From Bradyrhizobium canariense (lineage in GTDB: Bacteria; Pseudomonadota; Alphaproteobacteria; Rhizobiales; Xanthobacteraceae): a DNA stretch of 64,000 bases. This document shows, piece by piece, positions 1 through 8,158 of this stretch (positions are counted from its first letter, which is position 1; each line of letters opens with the position of its first letter). The stretch lies in contig NZ_LT629750.1 of NCBI RefSeq assembly GCF_900105125.1, positions 4,739,001 through 4,803,000 on the forward strand, read 5' to 3'. The translations under genes were made by a program, and so were the position numbers. A model generated the notes under the pieces. It did not search any database. It saw only the letters and a list, made by a program, of their open reading frames with translations, and was not told where the DNA came from.

Positions 1-620
1 TCATCAAGAAAGAGTTTGCGCTGTCGGGCTCGGAGCAGAACCCCGACCTTACCGGCAAAAGCTGGCTGATGACGGCCAAGCGCGCCACCAACAAGGGCGC
101 GCCGGGACCAGTGGAGGCGTTCAAGACCCACGGCATTGATTTCGTGGTGCGTGACAATCTCGCCGACCTCGTCGCCGGCATGAATGCGCTTGCCGGCAGC
201 GATTTATTGCAGCTCGAACCCCTGAAGGCCCAGATCGAGGCGCGCGACCGCGAAATATCAAATCCTTACGTCAAGGATACGCAGGTGATGAACATCCATA
301 ACGCGCGAAAATATATCGGCGACCGGCTGATCCGTACCGCGAGGCCGCACCGGATTCTCGATCCCGCGCACGGCCCCCTGATCGCGGTAAAACTCAATAT
401 CCTGACCCGCAAGACCCTCGGCGGTTTCGAGACCGATCTCGATGCGCGGGTGTTCGGCCGCGACGGCAAGATCATGCCGGGGCTTTATGCTGCCGGCGAA
501 GCGGCCGGCTTCGGCGGTGGCGGCATGCACGGCTATCGTTCACTGGAAGGCACTTTTCTGGGCGGTTGCCTGTTTTCTGGACGCAACGCCGGGCGCGCCG
601 CGGCGAAAGCGGTAGGTTAA
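1..620 (+). CDS. FAD-binding dehydrogenase, C-terminal part
   Basis: This frame is open from the first bases of the window and ends at 620, so the N-terminal part, including the FAD-binding Rossmann motif, lies outside. The visible ~206 residues end with a Gly-rich cap (GLYAAGEAAGFGGGGMHG, then a SLEGTFLGGCLFSGR-type segment). That ending is typical of the succinate dehydrogenase/fumarate reductase-like flavoproteins annotated as FAD-binding dehydrogenases (the COG3573 type, often compared with 3-ketosteroid dehydrogenases). These proteins oxidise or reduce C-C bonds using FAD; the substrate cannot be told from this part. The next gene is unrelated and follows after about 160 bp, so this is the end of its transcription unit. 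Confidence 0.85.
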   Translation, partial: IKKEFALSGSEQNPDLTGKSWLMTAKRATNKGAPGPVEAFKTHGIDFVVRDNLADLVAGMNALAGSDLLQLEPLKAQIEARDREISNPYVKDTQVMNIHNARKYIGDRLIRTARPHRILDPAHGPLIAVKLNILTRKTLGGFETDLDARVFGRDGKIMPGLYAAGEAAGFGGGGMHGYRSLEGTFLGGCLFSGRNAGRAAAKAVG

Positions 621-779
621 AAAACAGCAACCGCTTGATCCGTATCGGCGTCGACGAAACGCTAACGCTGATGCGAGAACCCGGGGCGTCGTCGGCCGGA
701 GCCGTGGCTTCTTAACATTGTTCTCAGACTCTTGTGGTCCAGTTGCGGCACTTCAGCGTATTCGATTACGAGTGAAATT

Positions 780-2651
780 GTGAGTTTGTGGCGTCGCATT
801 GTGGAGCGCCTGCCTGCTTCGCCTGCCGGCCGCCGCCGGCTTGCGCAGGTGCTCGCTGCTATTCGCTACGACCTGTCCTGGCGGCTGGCGCGCCCCGGCG
901 CCTTCCGACAGCGTTTCGAGCATGCCATCGCCACGATGCCGCAGGGCATCTGCCTCTATGATGCGCAAGACAGGCTCGAGCTGGTCAACGAGCAGTTCTG
1001 CAAGATTTACAATCAGCCGATGTCCAGGCTTCGTACGGGCATGCGCCTGTACGACATTCTCGCCGACAGCTGCGCGATCGGCAATTATCCGGGGCGAAGC
1101 GTTGACGATATCTATTCCGCACGAAAGGCTTTCATCGACAAGCGGGAGAAAGGCACGTTCCTGCAGGAGCTCGGCGACGGGCGGTTGATCGCGATCTATC
1201 ATCAGCCGCTCGATGATGGCGGATGGGTCTGCACCTACGAAGACATTACCGAGCGCCGACGCGCCGAGGCGCAGATCGAATTCCTCGCCCAGCATGATGG
1301 CTTGACGCAACTCCCCAATCGCCTGCTGTTCAACGCCCGCCTGGACGATGCGCTGAAGAAAGCCAACGATGGCGTCTCCTGCGCCCTGCTCTGCCTCGAT
1401 CTCGACGGCTTCAAGGACGTGAATGACCGGCTCGGCCACGCGGCAGGAGACGCACTGCTGCAAGAGGTCGCGACGCGATTATTGAAATGCGTCCGCAAGG
1501 ACGACACCGCGGCGCGACTGGGCGGCGACGAATTTGCGATCGTTCTGCCAAACGCTTCCGCCGCCGAAGCCGTCAAGACCGCGCAGCGCGTCACGTCAGC
1601 GCTGAGCGGAACCCATTCGCTTGGCGCATTCGGAGAAGCCCATATCGGCGTCAGCATCGGCATTGCCTGCGCGCCCGAACATGCGACCGAAGCCGACGCC
1701 TTGATGCTGCTTGCCGACAAGGCGCTCTATGCCGCAAAGCACAGCGGACTTGGCATCCCCCGGCTTTATGACGATCAGCTCGAACGCTTCACCTCCGGAT
1801 CGCCGCAGGAATCTTCAGCGATTCGCAAAGGGCGAAGCCTGTCTCCTGCCATCGAGGAACTGCGCAAGGTTGCCGCGCTCGCAAACGATCTTCGCGCCGC
1901 CCTTCACGACGGTCACCTTCATCTTTGCTACCAGCCGATCTACGATTCGATGACCCGCCGGCCGATCGCATTCGAAGCGCTGGCCCGCTGGACGGACCCG
2001 GTCCGGGGCAGCGTTTCTCCCGCCGAATTCATCCCCGCGGCGGAAGAAAGCGGCTTCATCGGACCATTGACGGAGTGGGTATTGTTGAACGCTTGCCGGG
2101 AGGCGGCGCGCTGGCGCGAGCCCGTTCAGGTCAGCGTCAATCTTTCGCCGCTCAATCTGTCACAGCCCGCTTTGGTGGCGACGGTCGAGCGCATTCTGGC
2201 GGAGACCGGACTGCCGGCCAATCGCCTCGTGCTCGAACTGACGGAAGGCCTGCTGCTCGAAAGTTCCGATACCATTCAGAACTGCTTGCGTGGACTGAAG
2301 CAGCTCGGCGTCGAGCTATGGCTGGATGATTTCGGTTCGGGTTACGCCAACCTTGGCTATCTGCACCGGTTGTCCTGCGACGTCGTCAAGATCGACCGCA
2401 GCTTTCTGATGCAGCACGACAAGCAGCGGGAGATTCTCGGCGGCATGATCGCCCTTGCCCAGGCATGCGGGCTCCGGGTCGCGGTCGAAGGCGTGGAAAC
2501 CGCCAATCACCACCTCCTGCTCCAGGAGCTGGGCTGCGATCTGCTGCAGGGATTCCTGTTCGCCCGTCCGATGCCGCCGGAGCAGATCGACGCTTCCCTG
2601 GGCCTGGTTGCAGGACTACCGTTCCTCGACGGCGCTCCGATCTTCGCCTGA
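780..2651 (+). CDS. PAS-GGDEF-EAL cyclic-di-GMP signalling protein
   Basis: About 624 residues from the in-frame GTG at 780; a TTG at 732 would add 16 residues that look non-coding. An N-terminal PAS-type sensor (about residues 40-150, around MPQGICLYDAQDRL) is followed by a diguanylate cyclase domain with an intact GGDEF motif (RLGGDEFAIVL, near residue 247). A phosphodiesterase domain follows with an intact EAL motif (FEALARW, near 398), DDFGSGY and VEGVE. Both active sites look complete, so it may make or degrade cyclic-di-GMP; which activity dominates cannot be read from sequence. No signal peptide or membrane helix is obvious, so it is probably cytoplasmic. It stands alone, not in an operon. 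Confidence 0.9.
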   Translation: MSLWRRIVERLPASPAGRRRLAQVLAAIRYDLSWRLARPGAFRQRFEHAIATMPQGICLYDAQDRLELVNEQFCKIYNQPMSRLRTGMRLYDILADSCAIGNYPGRSVDDIYSARKAFIDKREKGTFLQELGDGRLIAIYHQPLDDGGWVCTYEDITERRRAEAQIEFLAQHDGLTQLPNRLLFNARLDDALKKANDGVSCALLCLDLDGFKDVNDRLGHAAGDALLQEVATRLLKCVRKDDTAARLGGDEFAIVLPNASAAEAVKTAQRVTSALSGTHSLGAFGEAHIGVSIGIACAPEHATEADALMLLADKALYAAKHSGLGIPRLYDDQLERFTSGSPQESSAIRKGRSLSPAIEELRKVAALANDLRAALHDGHLHLCYQPIYDSMTRRPIAFEALARWTDPVRGSVSPAEFIPAAEESGFIGPLTEWVLLNACREAARWREPVQVSVNLSPLNLSQPALVATVERILAETGLPANRLVLELTEGLLLESSDTIQNCLRGLKQLGVELWLDDFGSGYANLGYLHRLSCDVVKIDRSFLMQHDKQREILGGMIALAQACGLRVAVEGVETANHHLLLQELGCDLLQGFLFARPMPPEQIDASLGLVAGLPFLDGAPIFA

Positions 2652-2747
2652 TCCGCGACGCGGAGAGGCGGCGTTGACCGCGGGTTTTTCGGCGCCGCGC
2701 GGCTTCCCGACAGCAAACACCGCCATTTTCGGTCTTTTTCGGATGCG

Positions 2748-2776
2748 GGAACCTATTTGCGGCTGCTCCATCTAAC
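2748..2776 (+). promoter_or_regulatory. Candidate ECF-sigma promoter, copy 1
   Basis: GGAACC at 2748-2753 and CATCTAAC at 2769-2776 are separated by exactly 15 bp, 40 bp before the ECF sigma gene start. The same arrangement (GGAACC-N15-CATCCAAC) lies before the DUF4142 gene. GGAAC is the usual -35 core of many alphaproteobacterial ECF promoters. Autoregulation by the sigma factor encoded at 2817 is inferred. Confidence 0.55.
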
Positions 2777-2816
2777 CGATCAGCAGTACAATGTGATCGG
2801 ATGGAGCCACCTCATT

Positions 2817-3509
2817 ATGCCCTACGCACCGGCACCCCGGATTGTCGCCACTGAGGCCGCCGACGCCGAATTGGTGCGGCGCGCGCTGGCGCGGGACGAG
2901 ACCGCCTTCCGCTCGATCATGCAGTCCAACAACCGCAGGCTTTACCGGCTCGCCCGGGGCATTCTGCGCAATGACTCCGAGGCGGAGGACGTCGTGCAGG
3001 AAACCTATGTCCGCGCGTTTACGCATCTGGAAAAGTTTCGCGGCGAGTCCAGCCTCGCGACCTGGCTTGCACGCATCGCCATGAACGAGGCGCTCGGCCG
3101 CTTGCGCCGCCAGCGGCCGAACGTCGAGATCGACACGCTGGCTCCGGGGGAAATGGAAGCGCAGATCATTCAGTTTCCTCTCTCGGCTGTCGCGGAAGAT
3201 CCGGAAAAATCCATGGCGCAACGTGAAATCCAGCATGTCGTCGAGCACGCGATCGACGAATTACCCGAGGCCTTCCGCGTCGTCTTCATCACCCGCGTGA
3301 TCGAGGGAATGAATATCGAGGAAACCGCCGATATTCTCGGATTGAAGCCGGAGACCGTGAAGACAAGATTGCACCGCGCCCGCGCGATGCTGCGCGACAA
3401 CGTCGAAAAGAAGATCGGCCCCGTAGTGATGGAAGCATTTCCATTTGCCGGCAAGCGTTGTGAACGGCTGACGGAAGCAGTTCTGAAAAGACTGGGCCTC
3501 CCCGAATAA
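2817..3509 (+). CDS. ECF RNA polymerase sigma factor
   Basis: 230 residues from ATG 2817. The longer frame from 2757 would run through the predicted promoter, so the internal ATG is preferred. Region 2 is recognisable around ARDETAFRSIM, then LARGILRNDSEAEDVVQETYVRAF and the FRGESSLATWLARIAMNEA segment. Region 4 is a helix-turn-helix, LPEAFRVVFITRVIEGMNIEETADILGLKPETVKTRLHRAR. It is an ECF (group IV) sigma factor that would direct RNA polymerase to a small stress regulon. No anti-sigma gene is adjacent. The next two genes encode a DUF4142 protein and a cupredoxin, and the first has the same candidate promoter, which suggests an envelope or redox stress role. Confidence 0.9.
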   Translation: MPYAPAPRIVATEAADAELVRRALARDETAFRSIMQSNNRRLYRLARGILRNDSEAEDVVQETYVRAFTHLEKFRGESSLATWLARIAMNEALGRLRRQRPNVEIDTLAPGEMEAQIIQFPLSAVAEDPEKSMAQREIQHVVEHAIDELPEAFRVVFITRVIEGMNIEETADILGLKPETVKTRLHRARAMLRDNVEKKIGPVVMEAFPFAGKRCERLTEAVLKRLGLPE

Positions 3510-3514
3510 TCTTC

Positions 3515-3543
3515 GGAACCTTTCTACACGCGACCCATCCAAC
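3515..3543 (+). promoter_or_regulatory. Candidate ECF-sigma promoter, copy 2
   Basis: GGAACC at 3515-3520, 15 bp, then CATCCAAC at 3536-3543, 56 bp before the DUF4142 start. It matches copy 1 at 2748-2776 in both boxes and in spacing. This makes the DUF4142-cupredoxin pair a likely target of the upstream ECF factor. Confidence 0.55.
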
Positions 3544-3599
3544 TCCTGTGCAACCAATGCCCGGCGGCCTCGGTCCCGGCGCTACAGGAGTGTCAGACC

Positions 3600-4121
3600 A
3601 TGTTCGTACGATTGAGCGCGGCGATTGCCGCGGTAAGCCTGTTGAGCGGCACCGCATTTGCGCAGGGCGCAAAGCCGACCGATCCGCAGATCGCCCATAT
3701 CGCCTACACCGCCGGCGTGATCGATGTTGCCGCCGCCAAGCAGGCTTTGGAAAAAACCAACAACAAGGAGGTCAAGGCGTTCGCCGAAGACATGGTGCGC
3801 GACCATGAAGCGGTGAACAAGCAGGCGCTCGATCTTGTCAAGAAGCTCAACGTCACGCCCGAAGACAACGACACCAGCAAGACGCTGTCAAAGAACGCCG
3901 CCGACAAGCGCACCGAACTGGCGAAGCTGAAAGGCGCGGAATTCGACAAGGCCTATGTCGCCAACGAGGTCGCCTATCACAAGGCGGTCGATAGCGCGCT
4001 GGAGACGACGCTGATTCCGTCCGCCGGCAATGCCGAACTGAAGAGCCTGCTGCAGACCGGCCTGAAGATTTTCCAGGGCCACGAACAACATGCTGAACAC
4101 GTCGCCGCCAGCCTGAAATAA
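3600..4121 (+). CDS. DUF4142 domain exported protein
   Basis: 173 residues with a clear cleavable signal peptide (about 1-22, ending GTAFAQ), so it is exported to the periplasm or cell surface. The mature part is a helical DUF4142 domain: AAKQALEKTNNKEVKAFAEDMVRDHE, NKQALDLVKKL, then a histidine-containing C-terminal helix (FQGHEQHAEHVAA). The family is a ferritin-like helical bundle of unknown biochemical function, often linked to stress and controlled by ECF sigma factors. A good ribosome site (CAGGAG) precedes the ATG. The cupredoxin gene starts 10 bp after the stop, so the two are probably co-transcribed. Confidence 0.85.
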   Translation: MFVRLSAAIAAVSLLSGTAFAQGAKPTDPQIAHIAYTAGVIDVAAAKQALEKTNNKEVKAFAEDMVRDHEAVNKQALDLVKKLNVTPEDNDTSKTLSKNAADKRTELAKLKGAEFDKAYVANEVAYHKAVDSALETTLIPSAGNAELKSLLQTGLKIFQGHEQHAEHVAASLK

Positions 4122-4131
4122 GGAGCTTCAC

Positions 4132-4449
4132 ATGACGCCGAGATGGATTCTCCCGGTCATTGCAGCGTTATCGCTGGGGGCCTTCGTCTCGGCGCGTGCG
4201 GCGACCATACAGATCTCGATGGAAAATCTGGTCATTGCGCCGGCGGAAACCTCGGCCAAGGTCGGCGACACCATCGAATGGGTCAACAAGGACATTTTCG
4301 CGCACACCGCAACCGCGCGGAATGGCGATTTCAACGTGACGATGCCGCCGAAGAAAACCGCGACTGTCGTCCTGAAGAAAGCCGGCACAATCGAATATTA
4401 TTGCCGCTTCCATCCCAACATGAAGGCGACGCTCGTGGTGATGCCCTAG
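4132..4449 (+). CDS. Cupredoxin (plastocyanin/amicyanin-like copper protein)
   Basis: 105 residues with an N-terminal signal peptide (ending about SARAA). The type I copper fold is shown by the core GDTIEWVNKDIFAHTATA, which supplies the first His ligand, and by YYCRFHPNMKATLVV, which gives Cys, His and Met in the usual C-x(2)-H-x(2)-M order. All four expected ligands are present, so it should bind copper and carry single electrons in the periplasm. The length fits short amicyanin/pseudoazurin-like proteins. It follows the DUF4142 gene by 10 bp. Its redox partner is not visible nearby. Confidence 0.88.
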   Translation: MTPRWILPVIAALSLGAFVSARAATIQISMENLVIAPAETSAKVGDTIEWVNKDIFAHTATARNGDFNVTMPPKKTATVVLKKAGTIEYYCRFHPNMKATLVVMP

Positions 4450-4454
4450 CACGC

Positions 4455-4553
4455 TGGAGCCTGATCCAGCTTCGCTGAAATCGGGCTCGTCGCTTTTCTC
4501 CTGTGCATGATCTTTACCAAAAGCCGGCGTCCATGGTTTTGGATCATGCACTG
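4455..4553. repeat. Dispersed palindromic repeat, GCATGATC family, copy A
   Basis: An intergenic repeat whose core is an inverted repeat, GCATGATC ... GATCATGC, flanked on the left by a CTTCGCTGAA-containing arm. A second full copy in the same orientation lies at 10314-10427 and a partial one at 17337-17391. The inside also pairs (AAAAGCCGG against CCATGGTTTT), so it would fold as RNA after the cupredoxin gene. Confidence 0.7.
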
Positions 4554-4639
4554 GATGACCTCCGAGGTAATCGATTTGGGCGCGCCTACCTTCGATAGTC
4601 GATCAGCCGATCAATCCGGCGCCATCGAAGGAAAGCAAA

Positions 4640-5020
4640 ATGAGCGACACCAAGACAATTGACCCAAAGACCGTTGCCTGTCGCTACATCCATTTGTGGA
4701 ACGAACGCGCGGCCGACCGCCGGCGTGAAATTCTCAAGGCAAACTGGACTGACGATGCGAAGTATGTCGATCCGCTGATGAGCGGCGACGGCCGTGACGG
4801 CGTCGATGCATTGATCGCCGGCGTGCAGCAGCGCTTTCCGGATTTCAGATTTCAACTGATCGGCGAGCCCAACGGATATGGCGACCACGTCCGTTTCTCG
4901 TGGGGGCTCGGTCCCGATGGCGCCGACAGCCCGATCAAGGGCACCGACTTCGCCGTGCTCAGGGATGGACGGATCCGCAGCATCACCGGATTTCTGGATC
5001 AGGTGCTGCCGGGCGCTTGA
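4640..5020 (+). CDS. NTF2-like / SnoaL-like protein
   Basis: 126 residues with no signal peptide. The pattern CRYIHLWNERAADRRREILKANWTDDAKYVDPL, then DALIAGVQQRFPDFRFQLIGEP and HVRFSWGLGPDGA, is that of the NTF2/SnoaL cone fold, which holds both enzymes and binding proteins. The start is supported by GGAAAG eight bases upstream. Function is unknown; nothing around it narrows the substrate. Confidence 0.8.
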   Translation: MSDTKTIDPKTVACRYIHLWNERAADRRREILKANWTDDAKYVDPLMSGDGRDGVDALIAGVQQRFPDFRFQLIGEPNGYGDHVRFSWGLGPDGADSPIKGTDFAVLRDGRIRSITGFLDQVLPGA

Positions 5021-5154
5021 GAGGTTGCGAGCACGTGCTCGATGACAGAGGCAGCGTAATCCGCCTCACTGTGGTGGATTACGCCTTCGCCTTTACGCTT
5101 TGAGCAGGGCGGGAAGGTCGGCGAACGGCGCGGCGAGCCACGCTGGAACTGCTG

Positions 5155-5400
5155 CTAGTGTGTATGCAGATCCAAAAAGCTGAGAACGACGTTCACGTCC
5201 GACTGAGCCGGCAGATCGCCACACGAATCGTCATCGATCACACGCTGACATGCATTGACCGTGACTTCATCACCGAAATTATGGGCTTGCTCAATGACCG
5301 CCCGGGCGGTTTCCGCCCAGATGCTGTCTGACGTCGCCGAAGTCGCAGCAATACCAGAGTCCCGCGCAAGAAAGTTCTGCATCGTCCCGAATGCCGTCAT
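5155..5400 (-). CDS. Small hypothetical protein
   Basis: An 81-residue frame on the minus strand. ATG 5400 is preferred over an upstream Met at 5436 because AGGGAG lies seven bases before it. The protein is acidic, has a short helical N-terminus (MTAFGTMQNFLARDSGIA) and two Cys, and shows no known domain, signal peptide or membrane helix. It stands alone in a gene-poor stretch. The ribosome site and plausible composition support it, but it is not certain to be coding. Confidence 0.5.
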   Translation of the reverse strand: MTAFGTMQNFLARDSGIAATSATSDSIWAETARAVIEQAHNFGDEVTVNACQRVIDDDSCGDLPAQSDVNVVLSFLDLHTH

Positions 5401-5646
5401 CGACCGCTCCCTATATTGTTTCGGAACGTCATACACTGCTAATTCTAAGAACCAGCCGCCGTATTAATTCGCATTTGAATTTGCCGCGCACCGAAAATTC
5501 ACCATGCCCGGTCGGCAGCGGTCGCCAATCAACCAGCCTGAGCAAGCCGGTAAAATTTAACGGAATTCGACTCTCGTTTATTCAAATCTGAGCGCTATCG
5601 GTACGTCGTCCCGCTTTTTGCAAGCGGACTATTTAGGGCGGCAACA

Positions 5647-5850
5647 ATGAACCACTCGCTGTACAGCGCTGATCGCCAGACGCACCGCAGAACGATCGGG
5701 TCGGCTTTTGTCGCGATATTCATCGTCACGCTGCTTGGCGTTTCCGTTATCTCAAAACTCGAACGAGGGCCGGCATCGCCTTCGGTCGCCGTCCTGAGGG
5801 CCGGTATACCGCTCGACACAACTGACGGCGGCTACTTCATCGTGCGCTAG
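5647..5850 (+). CDS. Small single-span membrane protein
   Basis: 67 residues: a short polar start (MNHSLYSADRQTHRR), one hydrophobic helix (about residues 20-36, FVAIFIVTLLGVSVI) and a short outer tail. The opening MN-SLYSADR resembles a small protein family I recall as common in Bradyrhizobium, of unknown function. Start at ATG 5647 after a purine-rich GGGCGG. It has no operon partner. Confidence 0.65.
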   Translation: MNHSLYSADRQTHRRTIGSAFVAIFIVTLLGVSVISKLERGPASPSVAVLRAGIPLDTTDGGYFIVR

Positions 5851-6042
5851 GCGCGCCTCCGCGCGGCTCGATCGTGTCACTTTGCCGCTCCGGCTAATTT
5901 CATCCGAAAGCCCGCGGCGTTAACTACGATCGAAGAGGATCCTCGGCGAATGCACGCTTCCAATTGTGCGTAACACAAAATTAAGATTGATTGATCTCGC
6001 TCTAAGATCGTTGCGAAGTTTGTATTTCCTCAACCAGAAAGT

Positions 6043-6498
6043 TTGGGGGCGAGGTTGATCAGAACAGTCTGGATCGCGGCCGTTTGCCTGGCAAGTATCG
6101 GTGGATTGTTCGCCACCAGGGTAACAGCGTCGATGTCTCCCGCCGAGGAAACGGTGACTGACCAGACGGTCGGCGCTGGCTTCTCACAGGACACCCTCAC
6201 TAAGGCCGACAAACTCGATGTTACGTATGTCGGCTCTTTAACAGAGACCACTGCGGCGTTGCCGGTGAAACGGATTGAGACCTTCCAGCCCGCACTGAGG
6301 AGAACTGCAAATCGTAGTTCGCTGCGACCGCTTCATCCGAATGCAAAACGGATCGCCGGGATACTACCCAGGCCTCGGCCCAAAATTAGACTGGCCAATA
6401 ATGATAGCTCCGCGGGAGCTAGCGCCGACTGCGCTCAGCCCAATGGCTCGGGCAGCATCGTAACATGGTTCAACGGCTGGCTTCGGTGCGGCTCGTAA
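6043..6498 (+). CDS. Exported hypothetical protein
   Basis: About 151 residues from TTG 6043; a second TTG at 6055 is equally possible. The N-terminal hydrophobic segment (IRTVWIAAVCLASIGGLFATRVTA) looks like a signal peptide or anchor. The rest is a low-complexity, basic and proline-containing stretch that ends with two Cys (DCAQ, WLRCGS) and may form one disulphide. No known domain. It converges on the thioesterase gene with only 12 bp between stops. Confidence 0.6.
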   Translation: MGARLIRTVWIAAVCLASIGGLFATRVTASMSPAEETVTDQTVGAGFSQDTLTKADKLDVTYVGSLTETTAALPVKRIETFQPALRRTANRSSLRPLHPNAKRIAGILPRPRPKIRLANNDSSAGASADCAQPNGSGSIVTWFNGWLRCGS

Positions 6499-6510
6499 AT
6501 CACTCGTCGC

Positions 6511-6927
6511 CTATTTCAGCAGTTTCCAGGTTGACGTCGCATGAGCGACCGTTTCCCCAGCCGCATCATAGGCGTGGGATTGCAGGAAGAAAATCGAACG
6601 GCCCTTCTTCAGAAACCCTGCCTGACAGCGCACGACGCCGGTTCGAGCGGGGCTGAAATACTGTACCTTCATCTCCAGGGTAGATCCCGCTCCGATGCGG
6701 TGCTTGAGAAGATGCCCCATCGAAATATCCAGCGCGGTCGCCAACACCCCACCGTGAAGCGACCCCTGCGGATTGTACATCGGCGGCTTTACGTCGAACG
6801 ATACGGTGCAGCTATCGTCCGCATAGGAGATCTGCATTCCCAGAAAGCGCGACAGGAAGAAGGAGCCGAACTCATGCCTGTCATCGGCAAGCGCTTGTTC
6901 GAACATCGCCTGTGCTGCTTCACGCAT
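6511..6927 (-). CDS. PaaI-type hotdog-fold thioesterase
   Basis: 138 residues in a single hotdog domain. The motif NPQGSLHGGVLATALDISMGH carries the HGG and acidic residue used by the PaaI/YdiI class of acyl-CoA thioesterases. The strand EMKVQYFSPARTGVVRCQAGFLKKGRSIFF follows as expected. It should hydrolyse an acyl- or aryl-CoA thioester in the cytoplasm. The specific substrate is not given by context, although a benzoyl-CoA pathway lies further along the window. Confidence 0.88.
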   Translation of the reverse strand: MREAAQAMFEQALADDRHEFGSFFLSRFLGMQISYADDSCTVSFDVKPPMYNPQGSLHGGVLATALDISMGHLLKHRIGAGSTLEMKVQYFSPARTGVVRCQAGFLKKGRSIFFLQSHAYDAAGETVAHATSTWKLLK

Positions 6928-7039
6928 CGTGCCAGTTTCCCCTATGTCTCATGAAATTGAATTCATCGCGCCATGAGGGCGGGGCGGGCACCCGGCCAGG
7001 GTCCTGCCTCGACAGGCACGCGCGGCTGTTCGATCAACG

Positions 7040-7882
7040 TCAAAATCCGTAAAGCCGCGCTGGATTGTCGGCAAGAATGCGTTGCCGCAGCATCGCGTCC
7101 GGAAGCCATTTGGCGATGCAATTAAAAAGTTGCGTATCGTTTGGCGGTTCGGATAGCGAAGGATGAGGCCAATTGGTTGCCCATACCATGCGGTCCGGTG
7201 CGATCGCCACGAAATGTTTTACCAATGCTTCGACGTCGCTGTAATCGGGTGGCCCTGAGCGCGATGCCCAGTACGGCGCCGAAAGCTTCAACCAGACCCG
7301 GCCGGTTTCGAGCAAGCGTGACAAGCACTGAACCGCTGGATGATCTGAGGTCACCCCGCCCGAGAATCTCCCGATATGATCAATGACGATCGTTCCCGGC
7401 CAACCCAGGATTTGGGTTTCGCGCGCCGGCAGTTGCAGCCCGTCAAGTTGTAACTGCGTGTGCCAGCCGACTGCCTGGACCTTGCGCACGATCGCATCGG
7501 CCTCGGCCCATCCGATCGCGCCACCGGGGATCATCGCCAGCCGCAAGCCGCGCATGCCGGCATCGGTGAGATCGCGAAGCTCCTGCACACCGATTTCACC
7601 GTCGACAACGGCCACGCCACGCGCGGCGTCGCGCCCGAGCTGCGCCATGCTTGCAAGCGTGCAGCGGTTGTCGAAGCCATAGGCCGCGGGCTGCACGATA
7701 ACGGTGCGCTCGATTCCAAGAGCCTTTCTGAGCGCCCGATAGTTCTGCAACGTGCCGCGCGCGGGGGCCGTTGCGCCCGCAACGGTCGGATAACCGGCTT
7801 CGTAGATGTGCATGTGGGTGTCGCACAGCCCCGGCGGCGGCTGAAAATTCAGCTGTTCTGTCGCAATTTCACCGGCCGCCAT
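7040..7882 (-). CDS. Amidohydrolase family protein (PDC-lactonase-like)
   Basis: 280 residues forming a TIM-barrel amidohydrolase of the amidohydrolase_2 type. GLCDTHMHIYEAGYP provides the first metal-type HxH motif. IVIDHIGRF and WATNWPHPS are the conserved later motifs of the 2-pyrone-4,6-dicarboxylate lactonase-like subgroup. It probably hydrolyses a lactone or related ring compound. It is divergent from an MFS transporter gene (276 bp between starts) that may carry the substrate or product; that link is inferred from position only. Confidence 0.82.
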   Translation of the reverse strand: MAAGEIATEQLNFQPPPGLCDTHMHIYEAGYPTVAGATAPARGTLQNYRALRKALGIERTVIVQPAAYGFDNRCTLASMAQLGRDAARGVAVVDGEIGVQELRDLTDAGMRGLRLAMIPGGAIGWAEADAIVRKVQAVGWHTQLQLDGLQLPARETQILGWPGTIVIDHIGRFSGGVTSDHPAVQCLSRLLETGRVWLKLSAPYWASRSGPPDYSDVEALVKHFVAIAPDRMVWATNWPHPSLSEPPNDTQLFNCIAKWLPDAMLRQRILADNPARLYGF

Positions 7883-8158
7883 TTCCGCATCCTCTGGAAT
7901 CCCCGCCGTTCCGGCAAAAAGGAACGCTGCTGTTCGGCTCGATTAATCCGAGGACGCCCGCAGGCACAACGTTCAAACCAGCAGTGCAGGCCATCACAAT
8001 CGCCGAGGCAAGGAGGGATTGCTCTATTCCGTTTCAGGTGCGGTTTGGATAAAGACAACAACAGTCGCCGCACGATCATCAACCAGGCGACATAAAACGG
8101 GAGAGGCTTCTCGCGGGTCAGACGTGACTGCTGCGGACGCCAGACAAGGACGGACCGC

